A stretch of DNA of 64,000 nt from assembly GCF_021353235.1 (NCBI RefSeq), contig NZ_JAJTWT010000013.1, forward strand, positions 57,114 to 121,113, written 5' to 3'. Source of the stretch: Pelomonas caseinilytica. Lineage in GTDB: Bacteria > Pseudomonadota > Gammaproteobacteria > Burkholderiales > Burkholderiaceae_C. The notes beneath the pieces were generated by a model that was given only the letters and a program-made list of their open reading frames with translations, made no database searches and was not told the origin of the DNA. Each line of letters begins with the position of its first letter. The first letter of the stretch is position 1. A program made the translations under genes and the position numbers. This document shows, piece after piece, positions 34,101-35,034 of the stretch.

Positions 34101-34263
34101 CGGCCAGCTCGGCAGCATCGCCGAGCCCATGCCCCTGCCCAAGACGGCGGCCGAGATCGCCCAGGCCGAGGCCGACCGCGCCCGCGCCCTCGGCGACGCC
34201 TGGCTCAAGGAGCTCGAGGAGCGGGCCAAGCAGCAGTGGCAGCAGCTGGTGGGCGGCAAATGA
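1..34263 (+). CDS. Giant multidomain RTX/CARDB/Ig-like surface or secreted protein (5' end outside window)
   Basis: The frame is open from base 1 to the TGA at 34261-34263, giving 11,420 visible residues. The first codons already match the repeat unit, so the true start lies upstream. Seen in order: about 14 RTX units (1-7180), 17 CARDB repeats (7183-13970), PPC and IPT/TIG-like segments (about 13980-14590), a beta-propeller-like stretch (about 16900-17770), Ig/cadherin-like repeats ending in a W-T-P-G motif (about 18840-21420), YD-like text (about 22530-22870), a dockerin-like pair (23212-23346), a second propeller (about 25320-26640), an alpha/beta-hydrolase (27070-27600), a zincin (30700-31080), cadherin-like repeats (31700-33040) and a charged helical tail. 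Such proteins are usually secreted adhesins or matrix proteins that fold on extracellular calcium. Unlike LapA/BapA adhesins, no RTX block sits near the C-terminus. The export genes just downstream are the likely secretion partners; that link is inference from position. Confidence 0.93.
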   Translation, partial: GFFYADDPANGYAGIQRVRFADGTEWDAATLMGLLLAGTPGDDNLRGTAAADVINGLGGNDTLNGAGGDDIVSGGLGNDTLYGEAGADQLFGNEGDDSLDGGDGDDTLDGGAGNDTLNAGYGSNTFLFGRGDGQDRLYYNYNGGQARTNVLQLKAGVLPSDVVVRQAYDNYFGGNRALEVSIAGTTDKITVNAFFYADDPANAYNGIQKIRFDDGTEWNIAAILARVYTGTEGDDVFRGTVADETFYGLGGNDSIAGAGGNDLIDGGAGNDSLAGEDGDDTLVGGTGNDSLSGGAGKDLLQGGAGDDSLDGGDGDDTLDGGAGNDTLNAGYGNNTFLFGRGDGQDRLYYNHNGGNAARVNTLQFKAGVLPSDVVVRQAYDNYFGGNNAALELSIAGTTDKVTVNGFFYADNPANAYNGLQKVRFDDGTEWTIADLVAKVQTFTDGDDNVRGTIADEVLSGGLGNDTIAGAAGNDVIDGGPGNDSLSGDDGDDTVTGGSGNDSLSGGNGVDLLQGGDGNDSLSGGAGNDQLYGGTGDDSIDGGDGDDLIDGGAGNDTINAGYGSNTMLFGRGDGQDRLYYNHNGGNAARVNTLQFKAGVVPADIVVRQAYDNYFGGNNTALELSIAGTTDKVTVNGFFYGDNPANAYNGLQKVRFDDGTEWSVADLVAKLLAGTPGDDNVAGTYADNEIHGGSGNDTLAGRGGNDVLYGEEGNDALYGEDGNDRLVGGAGNDWLDGGTGNNTYVFGRGDGQDTIAYRYDTTAGKLNTVEFRADVLPGDVTVRRVYESQSGGINGLELAIAGTNDRITANFFFYGDDPGNYYNPLQQVKFADGTVWNIARLVELMSAGSEANDNLRGTTGADTLSGGRGDDILSGNDGNDRLLGGDGNDALYGGNGNDTLDGGTGNDWLDGGTGNNTYLFGRGDGVDSIAYVYDPSGGKLNTLQFKAGVAPGDVALRRLTADQGNANESLELSIAGTHDRIYVNWFFQGDNPAGSAYNPVQQIRFDDGTTWSVAAIMAQLGQGTAGDDVLRGTTGADSLSGGRGNDTLDGADGNDTLSGGDGGDALYGGNGSDTLDGGAGNDWLDGGSGNNTYLFGRGDGQDTVAYVYDTAAGKLNTVQLKPGVAVGDVQLRRLTGSQGNANESLEIAIAGTEDRLLINWFFQGDNPSGSPYNPVQQIRFDDGTTWDVAGILAALGQGTAGDDSLRGTTGADSLSGGRGNDTLDGADGNDTLSGGDGSDALYGGNGSDSLDGGAGNDWLDGGTGNNTYLFGRGDGQDTVAYVYDTAAGKLNTVQLKAGVAVGDVMLRRVTGSQGNANESLELSIAGTEDRLLINWFFQGDNPGSAYNPVQQIRFDDGTTWNIGAILAALGQGTAADDVLRGTTAGDSLSGGRGNDSLDGADGNDTLSGGDGSDALYGGNGSDTLDGGAGNDWLDGGTGNNTYLFGRGDGQDSIAYVYDTAAGKLNTVQLKAGVAVGDVVLRRLTGSQGNVNESLEIAIKGTDDRLLVNWFFPGGNPASAYNPVQQIRFDDGTAWDIAAIVARLDTPPATTTINGTNLAETLTGTDADETINGLGGNDTLAGKGGTDFLSGGTGNNTYLFGRGDGADTILYSGDTSGTRLNTVQFGAGIGVADLKLRRAFDSQTARYTALEIGIAGSADRLVINYFLESDNPANAYNPVQQLRFDDGTIWTAAELFNRLQLATAGDDTLIGSTGADSLDGGAGNDTMSGRAGNDVLTGGQGDDVLFGEDGNDTLDGGTGNDYFNVGTGNNTVVLGLGDGQDLLVNTAWDTGKTNTLQFKAGITPADVTLRRVLDQGAHNYTALEIAYGNGGDKLTVNAFFEGDDPNRGYNPLQRIAFADGTIWTIADMLARLASGTPGNDVLTGTAWADTLNGSNGNDTLAGRAGNDVLKGGAGDDVLYGEDGNDSLDGGAGNDYLNVGTGNNTLVLGLGDGQDLLVGTAWDTGKTNTLQFKAGVNPADVTLRRVLDQGAHNYTALEIAYGNGGDKLTVNAFFEGDDPNRGYNPLQRIVFADGTTWTIADMLARLQSVGTGNDVLTGTAWADTLDGDAGNDTLAGRAGNDSLTGGAGDDVLYGEDGNDTLDGGAGNDYLNVGTGNNTVVLGLGDGQDLLVNTAWDTGKTNTLQFKAGVNPADVTLRRVLDQGAHNYTALEIAYGNGGDKLTVNAFFEGDDPNRGYNPLQRIVFNDGTIWTIADMVARVATGTPGNDSILGSAWGETIDAGAGNDSVLAGAGNDTLRGGDGDDSLAGSDGNDVFDGGAGNDTLNPGYGSNTYLFGRGDGQDTLLESPYDTGKTNTLQFKAGITPADVVVRRVFDYRTAQYTAISVGLANSDDKLTVSYFFYNNDPRNGYNPLQQVKFADGTTWDLNALVAEVDKAVGMDLVVKDVAVSPADGAGQILSGGQVTVTWTTVNQGTTPTIGDFADRVTLRSASGDVLAELLLPYVEATSGPLAGGASITRTATLKLPDGPTGAGSLLAVIESDFGNTQKEGGNRETNNRGQAGFTSTLAEYVNYVNLVASNLSITPPGDWQNGDTVTVGWTTTNAGTIPPGRNWTERVEVLNQTTGIVIASLTRTGTPAEAQPGASVDRTASFSWPGGANAAGAIRLRVTVDAGNEIAEFNSTGSLENDNQLEANVKVGSDLIARNLALDSATPTSGDVLTLSWEDVNQGRVATNLTYQDRVVIRQRNADGSAGPVLVDTLVSFTGNAALPLAAGEARQRSYSFALPEGLKGAGTFDVTVSVDRSSTGAGIVYETNADGTAESNNDASWSFTAALRTYADLAVTAVDVPASANSGSDISVSWTVRNNGAATASATGGWVDRIVLSRDDIAGNGDDIVLAEVPRGTALAAGASYGQTATVRIPTRLDGSYRIAVISDATAKVTEPDTRADNARLSAAIAISQTYADLVPALTAVPAEVFAGRSARVEWSVRNSGTVATDVNRWVDQVYLSSTASLTAQSVLLGSVTRVGTLAVGESYAAGLDFTVPRDAAGARYFIVRTDAFTAVYELGRTENNVVVAAEATTVKAEPKPNLQIEALNAPASWRVGQTVQLAYTVRNAGNDAVSGFFGEEIRLVDTTGLAPTQVLSSTWAFQTLAAGATMTQTLSLAVPALPPGNWRLEVAADKGNYVAESNEADNVATADVAVVAPDLVVGNLATTGLLQGGEAITLNWTTRNIGSAPAAAIREKVYLSRDGLVDAADTLLGERLVDALAAGASSSGSLAFTLPVDLSGAWRLIVVTDTANANNESTRENNNLDSLAINVAQDAYADLAVISVAAPTQVIDDPASITVEWTVQNLGPGAGRTSSWTDRVIYSTNAVLGDSDDIVLGNVAHDGALASGASYTGHLDVQFGPAFSRHGTIFVKSDATGAVWENGSEANNVKDAGHATDVMPIPYADLRVESVSTPTQAYSGRELTVQWTVANRGIGITNTTGWTDSVWLSRNADGSGQRFDLGNAGHLGQMAVGDSYNRSIVVRLPDGISGDWFLNVATSGPYEFIYGDNNVGHSVAVPVTLSDSPDLVVESLDAPATAKEGALVDVSWTVLNQGLARAAGQWQDTVLLLAPNGSTVVLGNYTYDRGLDAGLRYTRTEQVRLPAKIEGGYRLRVVTNSLLGSGGSPQVYEYGDARNNNTATDTDAIIVSLNDRPDLRVTDIQAPADVTAGTSAGIKFTVANTGKEATSGQWQDYVYLSLDGIVSADDVLLARVDSGSALSPGGDPYTTTVNGIDIPIRYRGDAYIIVVADGGNRIDEYPNEANNARAQRIHISPVPFADLVTSDVVAPDQAVHGSTVEVRYKVTNKGSATTRGDAATTNSWTDTVWLTVDKTRPNPAKGDIKIGQFTHTGNLAVGEDYLATVNVQIPDGIATARYYVTVWSDTYDAILEDTLSSNINPDDPTQIDNNNYKSRDADGIGPMKVLGITPPDLVVTSVVAPPTAAAAGGYSFSYTVKNRGDAFDGAWTDKVWLMDNPDPTQAKVSWLLGEFKQQRSLGNGETYSVSQTVNLSPAVSGGWLVVQTDAGYSFLGRNDVAETAEDNNVARAVSNVSNAPADLRVTNVTTLPTNYSGEDTTVTWTVQNFGAAVWSGTKGWLDHIWISPDPTFIPQRATQIGSVVHSNATTLGAGESYTASAVVKLPPGTDGKYYIYVMTDGKHYPDSLAPDFGRGESTNPVQQSQDEVLQPPAYADYNAYTRDTYYTTSAFEGTHRDNNLGQGQLDVIYREPDLQIDSITVDNPNPSSGDTITATWTVTNRGTRETRVPGWMDGVYLSRDATLDPSDYPLVDRGGDIEVLLRARQVYLTDARGLPRFLKPGESYTQTATFAIPTSISGAFKLIVKADTGVFRDPYASVPSTVRTGLPVIAESGTNGVLEFKDEANNTAQIALPITLATPPDLQVTAVSAPEAVIAGQSFKVDYTVQNLGGKTPVDQGNWYDMVYLSKDRFLDLNKDRYLGYVQHGGGLAAGAGYSGSLNFTAPRDLEGPYYVFVVTDPARIWGSGDTGQVLEFGKDDNNNAAAIQPMRIETPPPADLVVTNVVVPASAKVGDEVEITFTIQNSSINPAYGRWTDALYLSADNAWDLNDIAIGKVAHVGDLGANGTYTATLKAKLPPLKDGSWRVIVRPDLYNEVFEGRITYTETGLNLPPGEANNRTASGATLRVDVPVLTVGQALATTLSTDQTQVYKVTVGAGETLRVLLDSTAATGANEVYIRWNDVPTGSAFDVAYSNPVSPDQTLLVPTTKAGDYYILVRSRQGAASTPVTLRADLLPLSITKVTPDQGGVGDDDHRWVTMDIEGARFAAGALVKLARPGEFEIEPERWQVLDATHIRAVFDLRHVPLGLYDVIVTNPDGQRVVEPYRYLVERMIEVDAAIGIGGARNIEPGDSSTYSVSLQSLTNVDTPYVRFDVGATDMGNSADVLEGLSLPYVVFGSNVGGRPDGAIAAGNGNTQQYGTTPTTALRADVPWAALDGMDNTQGWNLAPGYAFDLAANGFAGATFKVQTYPGLAEWINYDFEGLRDKLYAIRPDWKAAGILDQGVTGLDKISPGLTAKFLSTDPEVHITKEEALAMPFRFDTLAAVTTLTRDEFIAEQTAHAKALRTAILADATAPGTLAVLAADEAQWVKGWLGALETAGLLRAEGTAPAIRNDELVLSLNATLATGILMAKGGESYRTQADLLGFFAKVQQWYGDTARFAGDAAAAHAPIEYKEIRYLDDGTYVEVPVPVAPNAADYDQHAGQATHFISFDVFAGNRAELEYLRHIGVLDAEFRPVGPQALNLTQYLQQAAQAQANAGATLSVRGPQALPAANGSTYVPTDYALPYTLTFNNPTNAPVGEVRLVTAIDPDLDPRSLRLGDLKIGDINVHVPDGQAVFQGDFDFSGAAGKGYVLRVSAGIDAEARVATWLIQAIDPDTGEVLHDPARGLLPADANGKPTGGFVSYTIRAADTAPTGANITASARVFFDATPPIVSNSVSHTLDAEAPVTTLTVASSGNDAGGQPTYRVSWKAADDASGVKHVTVYVATDGGDFRIWQKQVAGAESTALFTGQAGHHYEFLAVATDNAGNREAASVSNAVLPDDGSRSAAQQALGVTDTLDTTAELPAATPDRSYTASDLFAQAAQKLPGFVVTPALGGLGSDLQSVLAPLQLRGFASGFAASEGDIGALAMVELADGSVLASAGASRNEVFRFGKDGGRSVQPLFTTDAAILDMALDATGNLWVMTGSELMMMDAGTGAVISRSRAPAGEPLTHALAIQPGTGLIFVASGNGVEVFDPKAEAARAWRHFSNTRVGDLAFGPDGRLWAVRWTGSDVRGALPEATTDIISFPMSGATQGRAELEYRVAGLVDSIAFGQAGTALAGLLLASSNTAQRPVAADGSAPDVHTATVWAIELKSRRSLKLAEGGTRGESLVATRDGRVLVAQTHRIDELAPVKAPKVVSASVADGALVPLPLTQLAISFDQAMWTGADGADTTSASSVLNPKNYSLIATGANSHLILTPESVRWDAASKSVILTLPNLPAGGWRVEIVNTVRSSAQVTLGEAWGLIFTAVTDISNLVRLDFADTRADRLTGAISYDVNITNIGVDDLRGPLMLLLDPGRYFGDAIVGASRGDGAQADLWVLDLTAALQGHPLKTGETLSNRTVSVRPASSFGTTPGSGQIVKADLGHGIYAVPYDNTPPVLGQLKADGSLDLTTAALPAATAGQAWSADLGAQDSDGRLFYWELVGAPAGMTLTQDPRVESSASGYGNHATLHWLPKPTDRTDNQVLLRVIDSRGGVALRRFTLDVAGANHVPVIDAVQDLTLDEGDSLQLPLLASDADGDTLTLLVRNLPAGAYFDAATGILSWTPGYDQAGTYKDITIVASDGKQEVQRRFNLTVKQGWPSPVFPALDTQVLREGDRFGLQLPGAVPGGLVQADGSRVTLKWSAEWLPSGATLDADSGWFAWTPGYAQAGQLSLPVTLIATFTMPDGSTAVTAVKRELKFDVRNANGAPVFDPVQTWSVLEGQPLRISVFAFDPDNPGFEPKVRLTPGGEASGPSGTPASVSYEVTGLPPGASFDAETLELVWTPGYAQAGTYHVTVTATDDGNGTGTRLSSQITLPIVVANANRAPEVKDLTNAFVDRGAVLEIPVEATDADGNPLTLTVQGLPPFATYTQTLNQAGKLTGVIRFAPGANQRGDYTLTVVAQDDGDGDVNQAQATAKSFVVSVRSPSEAPVISMPSQVVAVAGTELRVPILVSDLDQDALSYAATNLPAGARIETDPRYGHATLVWTPPAGSSGNFDISLAVTDSGLPPADSGYVVDPLHPPVPNVSVKDLRIVVRASNAAPTLFAIAATGGAVQGDPLAGARTVVKVDEGSPLAIDLSGLDNDLDLLNWTVEGLPTGMQLTPSAGSGGQTRLQLRWTPGLFAAQGDNLNGTAPGHYLLKLTASDGSASFTRELEIVVANVNQAPVLLPMPLQLVPEGQTLGFTMRTTDGDNDAVQLALIHDADTPSGVVFDAATGYFEWTPGADVVDNAQGDTRAFTFNFSATDGQATVTRTVQVRVFDVNQAPEIATASHALLVGQSFSLPVVKGATAPVGALRVSDADGAAQTAALAVSFQGLPEGAVYDAAQGRLNWTPGPGQVGDFTVLATVSDGRNTTTNSFVLRVVAAAEANAPKLLVNLTPSTPVLPGQVVLATVRAESFSPIAGITVQARGAGIGQADWVPVTLDGLGRVRITPSQPGLVELRVTAVDADGFSATTTQTVRVRDPLDNTAPQLAFSGALDTGSLAPALLSAATPLTARVADLQLMGYVLEAAPSNGDRVDESAWRTLGQASYAAEAVNGELALASFDPSRWANGVYVLRLRGWDLAGRTTEVTTRVLVDSASKQLVQAQTTDAVFRLGDHDLALTRSLDVHGSGDFGNWTLPLLDTRLTHDQAGRDALGASAAWLLGARVWLQVPASLSAANASTQYLSFTLATQGTPLSSDPTSPLVQRPVFTGSVPGWTLAAVDADPGMPVALLPQGQRLLDRVTGLPWQPTGYELTGPDGTRYRLDARGQVQSVRFADGQQWLVSDAGVSLVGSSDPNARVAFERDTQGRIERVVGRQTASADAAIVYRYDATGRLALARSLYGDGQLNESIGYHADGSLISEPVTAQFGTAAGWLAGVANPANSWSGNLDAATPARFSFVVRDSELASTVKTPGAAGAIVYAVETTAGTGLAVEGAVVLGQVNNGGKTVTLIRVTESGLKLLTLTGSGAASLKVSIAGDLDRDGRIDGADAAAFAAAGVDLNGDGTANDTDRQILYANYGWRANLAPVSVAKETPVLAHTDLNKWLALDHVALDREGDSVFWRVTGSTHGTAKLAADGLTLLFQPEPGYAGAASVTVEADDGWGSSGPIVLQFNVSSAALLAINVQDVGPLRSGESRVLQAYGDFADEQGVALTGSYLQWSVENWQDGVAAVVTTPGDTLLKGQVSGWGYVQARRGALQGVRSFEVDGPSDETLSLALGGLDVYPGSVSLVTPQADGTGAGQRQIKLTDVLFGADVADSYYTSYFVGDARIAEVDANGVIKAKAVGTTKVYAIYKSGQVELTVHVVAPAIVTPQAPSIQVDAAGAVLQTQNGVQVAIAAGAFDGPRQVTLTDLDLANLPLAAPSFDGFQVLSGFHLDMGGAKSAYPIQLATSAMGLNPDEYEVLILRRGTITLDDGTVKDTWWVVDNGHVGADGKARTASPPYPGVTSSGDYLVSARRTSKDPKTGASTTKFVSLDANYQYIYFNAINTAMMVAAGGNLVASGTAIALMAMLPTAVFGLYTFTTTAQYSQTGTATVKGEDLDISVTPPTPVALGDPTLTGITQVDATTFKLTGTHFKLDSGATRLRVWIKPVGSGLTDRNSTPDRGLLWTTLDVSDVTATSATVKVPAGVALGLHEIWVERVIDAVNPDGSAGDGYGFMSGNPSYPIELKPQNGTGVVLDRLHVQFTDGVNAQGAGGDGLLRVLQDVVDLPGYLTGLKTDALAYGTNDRVVFVAGAGKIYMIDMLSHKLVYTLQLPGSTANISALAVAGDWMYVAEGASYGDGSGARLMRVNINSKDPQFLTEVQQLNLPGSIVAGPSGFVDLAVSAGRYLAVTAPKERATRIGFRATEKGDVFVIDLEAMDKAWEKQVKDSQGADRTLRVQDADVKLIDFATSGMPRTGQVPYYVSAGPEAGQFVVSTSGAYNQGFAAFTAKRDAESGNWTDAKVNAPWLRPNPGDWWNGTKFRQNIEHASGVAVSADGKYAFVADYELIFDEPGFMDGALATKQVGGKIGIIKDPFTNPVFLGATTPIEGASLDSLSLSADGSTLLATAMVEEYGGPGDAFYSRFFSTVFQFNPAGLIQAAEKGGDLRKPIDLGNANLLPRRYDDLPKSWVVTTLAANGDLELISPKVDAEQRPVFELKANHTIVELNIYVSTFGPGEGLYPNDMPSLPTWHAGDTSASGPVHNERILTALDVGNGVAYKAGELIRFEDFANDPKFANFKLTAGQRYWWAAEAKLADGTVLTASQPFTVQKAYEQAGFGGASVTILTHGYQPPIASGTDGLSSIYVNAFAGKTDASSTAAAELARDIVKTQGGYAYRYSRDTGQWLPLDYGSAQPSLKDAVAQGKPVVLVPDWVIESGFSDSGFAEATADAIYASLLQADQSAGGKILSGNIHLIGHSRGTVVNSELAQRILWGVDKYKLAPPSDLQMTTLDPHDFNQPSLMQDETISKLLVNLDQGAIGSLLTTGLLQLPLDGLVQALNIDDLMGMLGASNVGIDFTADLTKILKGVITNGAADALKGLLKGAEIFEINPKKLGLKQINFADFYDPNVAAWKGISYADNYYQVVADENAAPNTTVTPNGRSLAGAGIYADAGFDFDFNLTGLKGFTKDDYLIRVGSTAQTHSRPHTWYAGTLDSSLSYFSAAMTTKDDPVKDRDWIIRRRADGAFEKASSAIAKPAPYGSNQAPWYLERIDKLLGRVAQGSVAAGQSALDPLVASRSGETPADTWEGVGAGFFFTKLGGGATDRIVAGSSARVSIEQDNTEWGASTTAVPTVFNGDFQASIRPYFGRFLTTYQLPGWSLHNGGALTGADASQATHLMLLGTVSDAEMAARGVDVAKFKSTFANYEGFYGPNMTLADLSQSVWISNMADYLRDLLIKYAVKMISNYPPLVALKVPFVAKTVETYLGKLFDAIVYDQILGFKEDVGAFGTDLEKVADWGLRLDKDLPQLTHNRMALAQSAQQLSMNVSNAGFADGSDPYLRVKFIVQNADGSTSEFAASRELRLRDLPAASMQTFGIPAGAHALAAQSVEIRIELYNRNGALDAKDVVTVDNIKVGGTLTLGDSSGAGDDQTVFFRDNPALMPSSNDEALSWVGPQAFYHANEHELTLTNSSDGDIRYDVFAMANEFLYLGSNGSGTPADVASGEKLLLSDQTLARGGSTKLEIGAKLTEAARKKYADAYDAAILTGGLRFDAKQVTAAGAVDAGSTTVKTVFFAELGDLNAVDGVLNAEALQAGGWRNVKIYNPDGVTVEIDGDSRWTVSTVGATTTLTLLTTAQDRGAFRGDLVFKLNGQVYARAAVQCTVLATQQLNVDTDQLASLIAQAAAIAHADDDTRAGFSAEQAALYALLVGGGVQAALPADLDGGDLASITAGLKSALGGGDGTGLFDAFKTPGFVDIRYGSAAGLDDKTAERTTSIDFGLEIFGNGTEAGRAGVDFNADKLLQLLTQADGSVRTDIGSRAKEYAFSRLINTDMTGSAFGSAAAVSVPAALRQAVAWAGTIADRAARMTMIGRYLGWLVGHELAHNLGLPDEYKLDALGNRVPLTADATFMGVPGSQARSLQETNALLLALRSGDVRLDAERLDKLIRYMRDLSADKVFSGAPPVDGSDTAGDAFALGGSSAAAPAAAATPAPTLAFASGLPVHATLAGGDMLDASGWSTRGNVVIQDGHAVLGESATRQAQLSQVFTVGAGDQLLAFTIESPHLLANAAGPADAFEVALLDVVTGLPVAGTVALAGSDALLNLQTNGRERLAASVRKQLNADGSATYFVALAPELAGKALLLSFDLLGFAAQASTMAVRDVKLVGQALAVGDAVTLDEDGTAAIDVLANDLLLGATSVTIEQVDGPAHGTLVLLANGQFSYQPAADFHGGDSFSYRFVIDGQASNTATVSLTVRPVNDAPTLAGRSLSARAGQTLAIDPLATAFDVDGDTLTAAIVDAPAHGVLSVLADGSFSYKAASGFAGADSFSYLVSDGQANSAVVTVAITVTADDTPNQAPTAADGLAAGVEDTALALGWDRFAVADPDSRPDLLQVEITALPADGTLQRQQADGSWAAVAVGERFSQADLAVRGLRFVPAANASGGAGDFAAGEGNRHEHYARIGFRAFDGELYSPAASLVVDIAAVADAPALTITGGGTVTGLEDVALALHAIVAGLVDDDGSETLVLTLTGLPDGFTLSDGTHVFTPTAAQRVANLGGWQLDALTLTPPRDFNGTVALQLQATAIEGATGSYATTTQLLTAQFVAVADAPTLVLSPRDVAVSREVLATSWETPANPNTAVTVVAGPVLEGWTVRPTTSGKTAAFEIQAAGDRVTNIGGNLATVQAMAGNGSQWLTLRNGRATLAYQTLGIERSLDTVDGAVYTLSLDYAGGLGFAAANTAIGIYVDGVKVGGYAGTSSTTALNWSSLSFQFAGNGQARRVAIVLEGGDAVAGGAVPQRSANIDDIRIVETLPVSAGLVYGLVDTAVALPAVAAALTDGFGGETLTLSLTGLPAGAVLSDGVRSAAGGGAIDLAGWDLAHLSATPPAGFTGDLALTVTAASTETSNGARASVSQGFVVRVLPGKPVATPPGLNPFVVTTAAVQTSQFLAGSQAVAPASAAALALLAGDRGQLGSIAEPMPLPKTAAEIAQAEADRARALGDAWLKELEERAKQQWQQLVGGK
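7183..13970 (+). repeat. Seventeen tandem CARDB-type Ig-like repeats within the giant protein
   Basis: About 17 repeats of roughly 110-150 residues. Each opens with D-L-x-V plus a short strand (for example DLVVESLDAPATAKEG or DLRVESVSTPTQAYSG), carries a V-x-W-T-V-x-N-x-G core and a W-x-D-x-V-x-L-S segment, and closes with a N-E-x-x-N-N-type acidic turn. This is the CARDB fold (cell adhesion related domain found in bacteria). The stretch probably forms a long rigid stalk. The copies are much more diverged from one another than the RTX units. Confidence 0.9.
23212..23346 (+). other. Dockerin-like paired EF-hand motif inside the giant protein
   Basis: Two calcium-loop motifs of the form D-x-D-x-D/N-G-x-I/x-x-x-D (GDLDRDGRIDGADA, then DLNGDGTANDTD) lie about 20 residues apart, followed by LYANYG. 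This is the layout of type I dockerin repeats. In cellulosomes such modules bind cohesins; in giant bacterial proteins they may be calcium-binding spacers. No cohesin is visible in this window. Confidence 0.7.
27070..27600 (+). other. Embedded alpha/beta-hydrolase (lipase/esterase-like) domain of the giant protein
   Basis: A strand followed by LTHGY (oxyanion-type HG) appears near 27085. The nucleophile elbow GHSRG is at 27472-27486, where the serine is window residue 9160. TLDPHD at 27574-27591 resembles the L-D-P acid loop of lipases. The spacing fits an alpha/beta-hydrolase core of about 180 residues. The segment sits between a propeller-like region and a long region I do not recognise. 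Catalysis is inferred from motifs; substrate unknown. Confidence 0.7.
30700..31080 (+). other. Embedded zincin metalloprotease domain of the giant protein
   Basis: The motif HELAHNLGLPDEY lies at 30841-30879 (first His is window residue 10281). It fits HExxHxxGxxD, where an Asp would be the third zinc ligand as in snapalysin-like zincins. A Met at 30931 in FMGVPG could be the Met-turn. The domain could process the giant protein itself or an outside target. Activity is inferred from the motif only. Confidence 0.72.
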
Positions 34264-34287
34264 GGCCCGCGCTCGCCAGCCCACGTC

Positions 34288-34320
34288 CCGCCCGCCCCAC
34301 GCTCCGGGGATGGGCGGGCT
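34288..34320 (+). terminator. Possible hairpin after the giant gene
   Basis: A CCCGCCCC / TGGGCGGG stem starts about 25 bases after the stop codon. No T-run follows, so intrinsic termination is doubtful and it may only be a 3'-stabilising stem. Confidence 0.3.
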
Positions 34321-34373
34321 CCCGGCCTCTGCCTACGATGGCAGGAATTGCGTCAAAGTTCACAGGCACCTTC

Positions 34374-34976
34374 ATGCTGCACCTCACCCGCTCCTGCTTG
34401 TCCGCCCTCGGGCTGGCTCTGGCCCTCGCCGCTGCGCCGGCCTCCGCCGCCACCGTCGAAGCCCGTTTCGGCGCGCTGGACGGCCTGGGCATCGGCCTGG
34501 CCAGCGGCGACAGCTTCGAGTACGGCGACCTCGTCAACCCGCAGGCCGACGGCACCGACGACTGGGTGTTCGGCGGCTTCAGCGCCCAGCTGCCCGCAAG
34601 CTGGAGCGGCCCGCTGACCGGCGCGACGCTGCAGGTCTTCGCGGGCGGTTGGGGCCTGGACGGCAATGCCGGCGTCTACCTCAACAACCAGTTCATCGGC
34701 GAGCTGACCAACGGCGACAGTGGCAGCGACCCCCTCAGCCGCGCCTATCTCGACAGCTTCGACCTCGGCGCCTTCCTCGGCCTCATCGGCATCGACAACA
34801 CCGTCGAGATCCGCGCCGTGAACCCTGACGACGGCGGCAGCCTCGGCTTCTTCAAGCTCACGCTGCAGACCCAGGACGCCGGCGGCAACACCGTGCCCGA
34901 GCCCGACGGCGCGGCCCTGGCCGCCGTGGCCATCGTGTCGGCCTGGCTGGCCAGCCGGCGCCGCCGCCAGGCCTAA
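34374..34976 (+). CDS. PEP-CTERM sorting domain protein
   Basis: A protein of 200 aa. I chose the ATG at 34374 because it gives a clean signal peptide (MLHLTRSCLSALGLALAL, then APASAA); the longer in-frame extension upstream has no such property. The body is acidic, beta-rich and repeats D-G and N-N-Q motifs, and has no catalytic signature. The last 27 residues form a PEP-CTERM tail: V-P-E-P, a hydrophobic helix, then RRRR. Such tails are recognised and cleaved by exosortase during export in biofilm- or EPS-forming Gram-negatives. No exosortase gene is in the window. It starts 110 bases after the giant gene and ends in a strong terminator, so it may be a surface accessory of the giant protein; that role is inference. 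Confidence 0.88.
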   Translation: MLHLTRSCLSALGLALALAAAPASAATVEARFGALDGLGIGLASGDSFEYGDLVNPQADGTDDWVFGGFSAQLPASWSGPLTGATLQVFAGGWGLDGNAGVYLNNQFIGELTNGDSGSDPLSRAYLDSFDLGAFLGLIGIDNTVEIRAVNPDDGGSLGFFKLTLQTQDAGGNTVPEPDGAALAAVAIVSAWLASRRRRQA

Positions 34977-34993
34977 CCCCGCACAATTGCGGC

Positions 34994-35019
34994 GCGCCGG
35001 CCCTTCGGCCGGCGCTTTT
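34994..35019 (+). terminator. Rho-independent terminator or attenuator before the TolC gene
   Basis: A perfect 9-bp stem, GCGCCGGCC / GGCCGGCGC, encloses CTTC and is followed at once by TTTT. It lies 18 bases after the PEP-CTERM stop and only about 15 bases before the chosen TolC start. It could therefore end the upstream transcript or act as an attenuator for the export operon. Confidence 0.8.
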
Positions 35020-35034
35020 CCATGGCTGCCTCCG

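Noticed and set aside
24625..34284. Minus-strand open frame of 3,219 codons opposite the giant gene
   Set aside because: It is a shadow of the GC3-biased plus-strand gene: residues are mainly Arg/Gly/His/Val/Gln with no domains, and the plus strand has clear motifs throughout.
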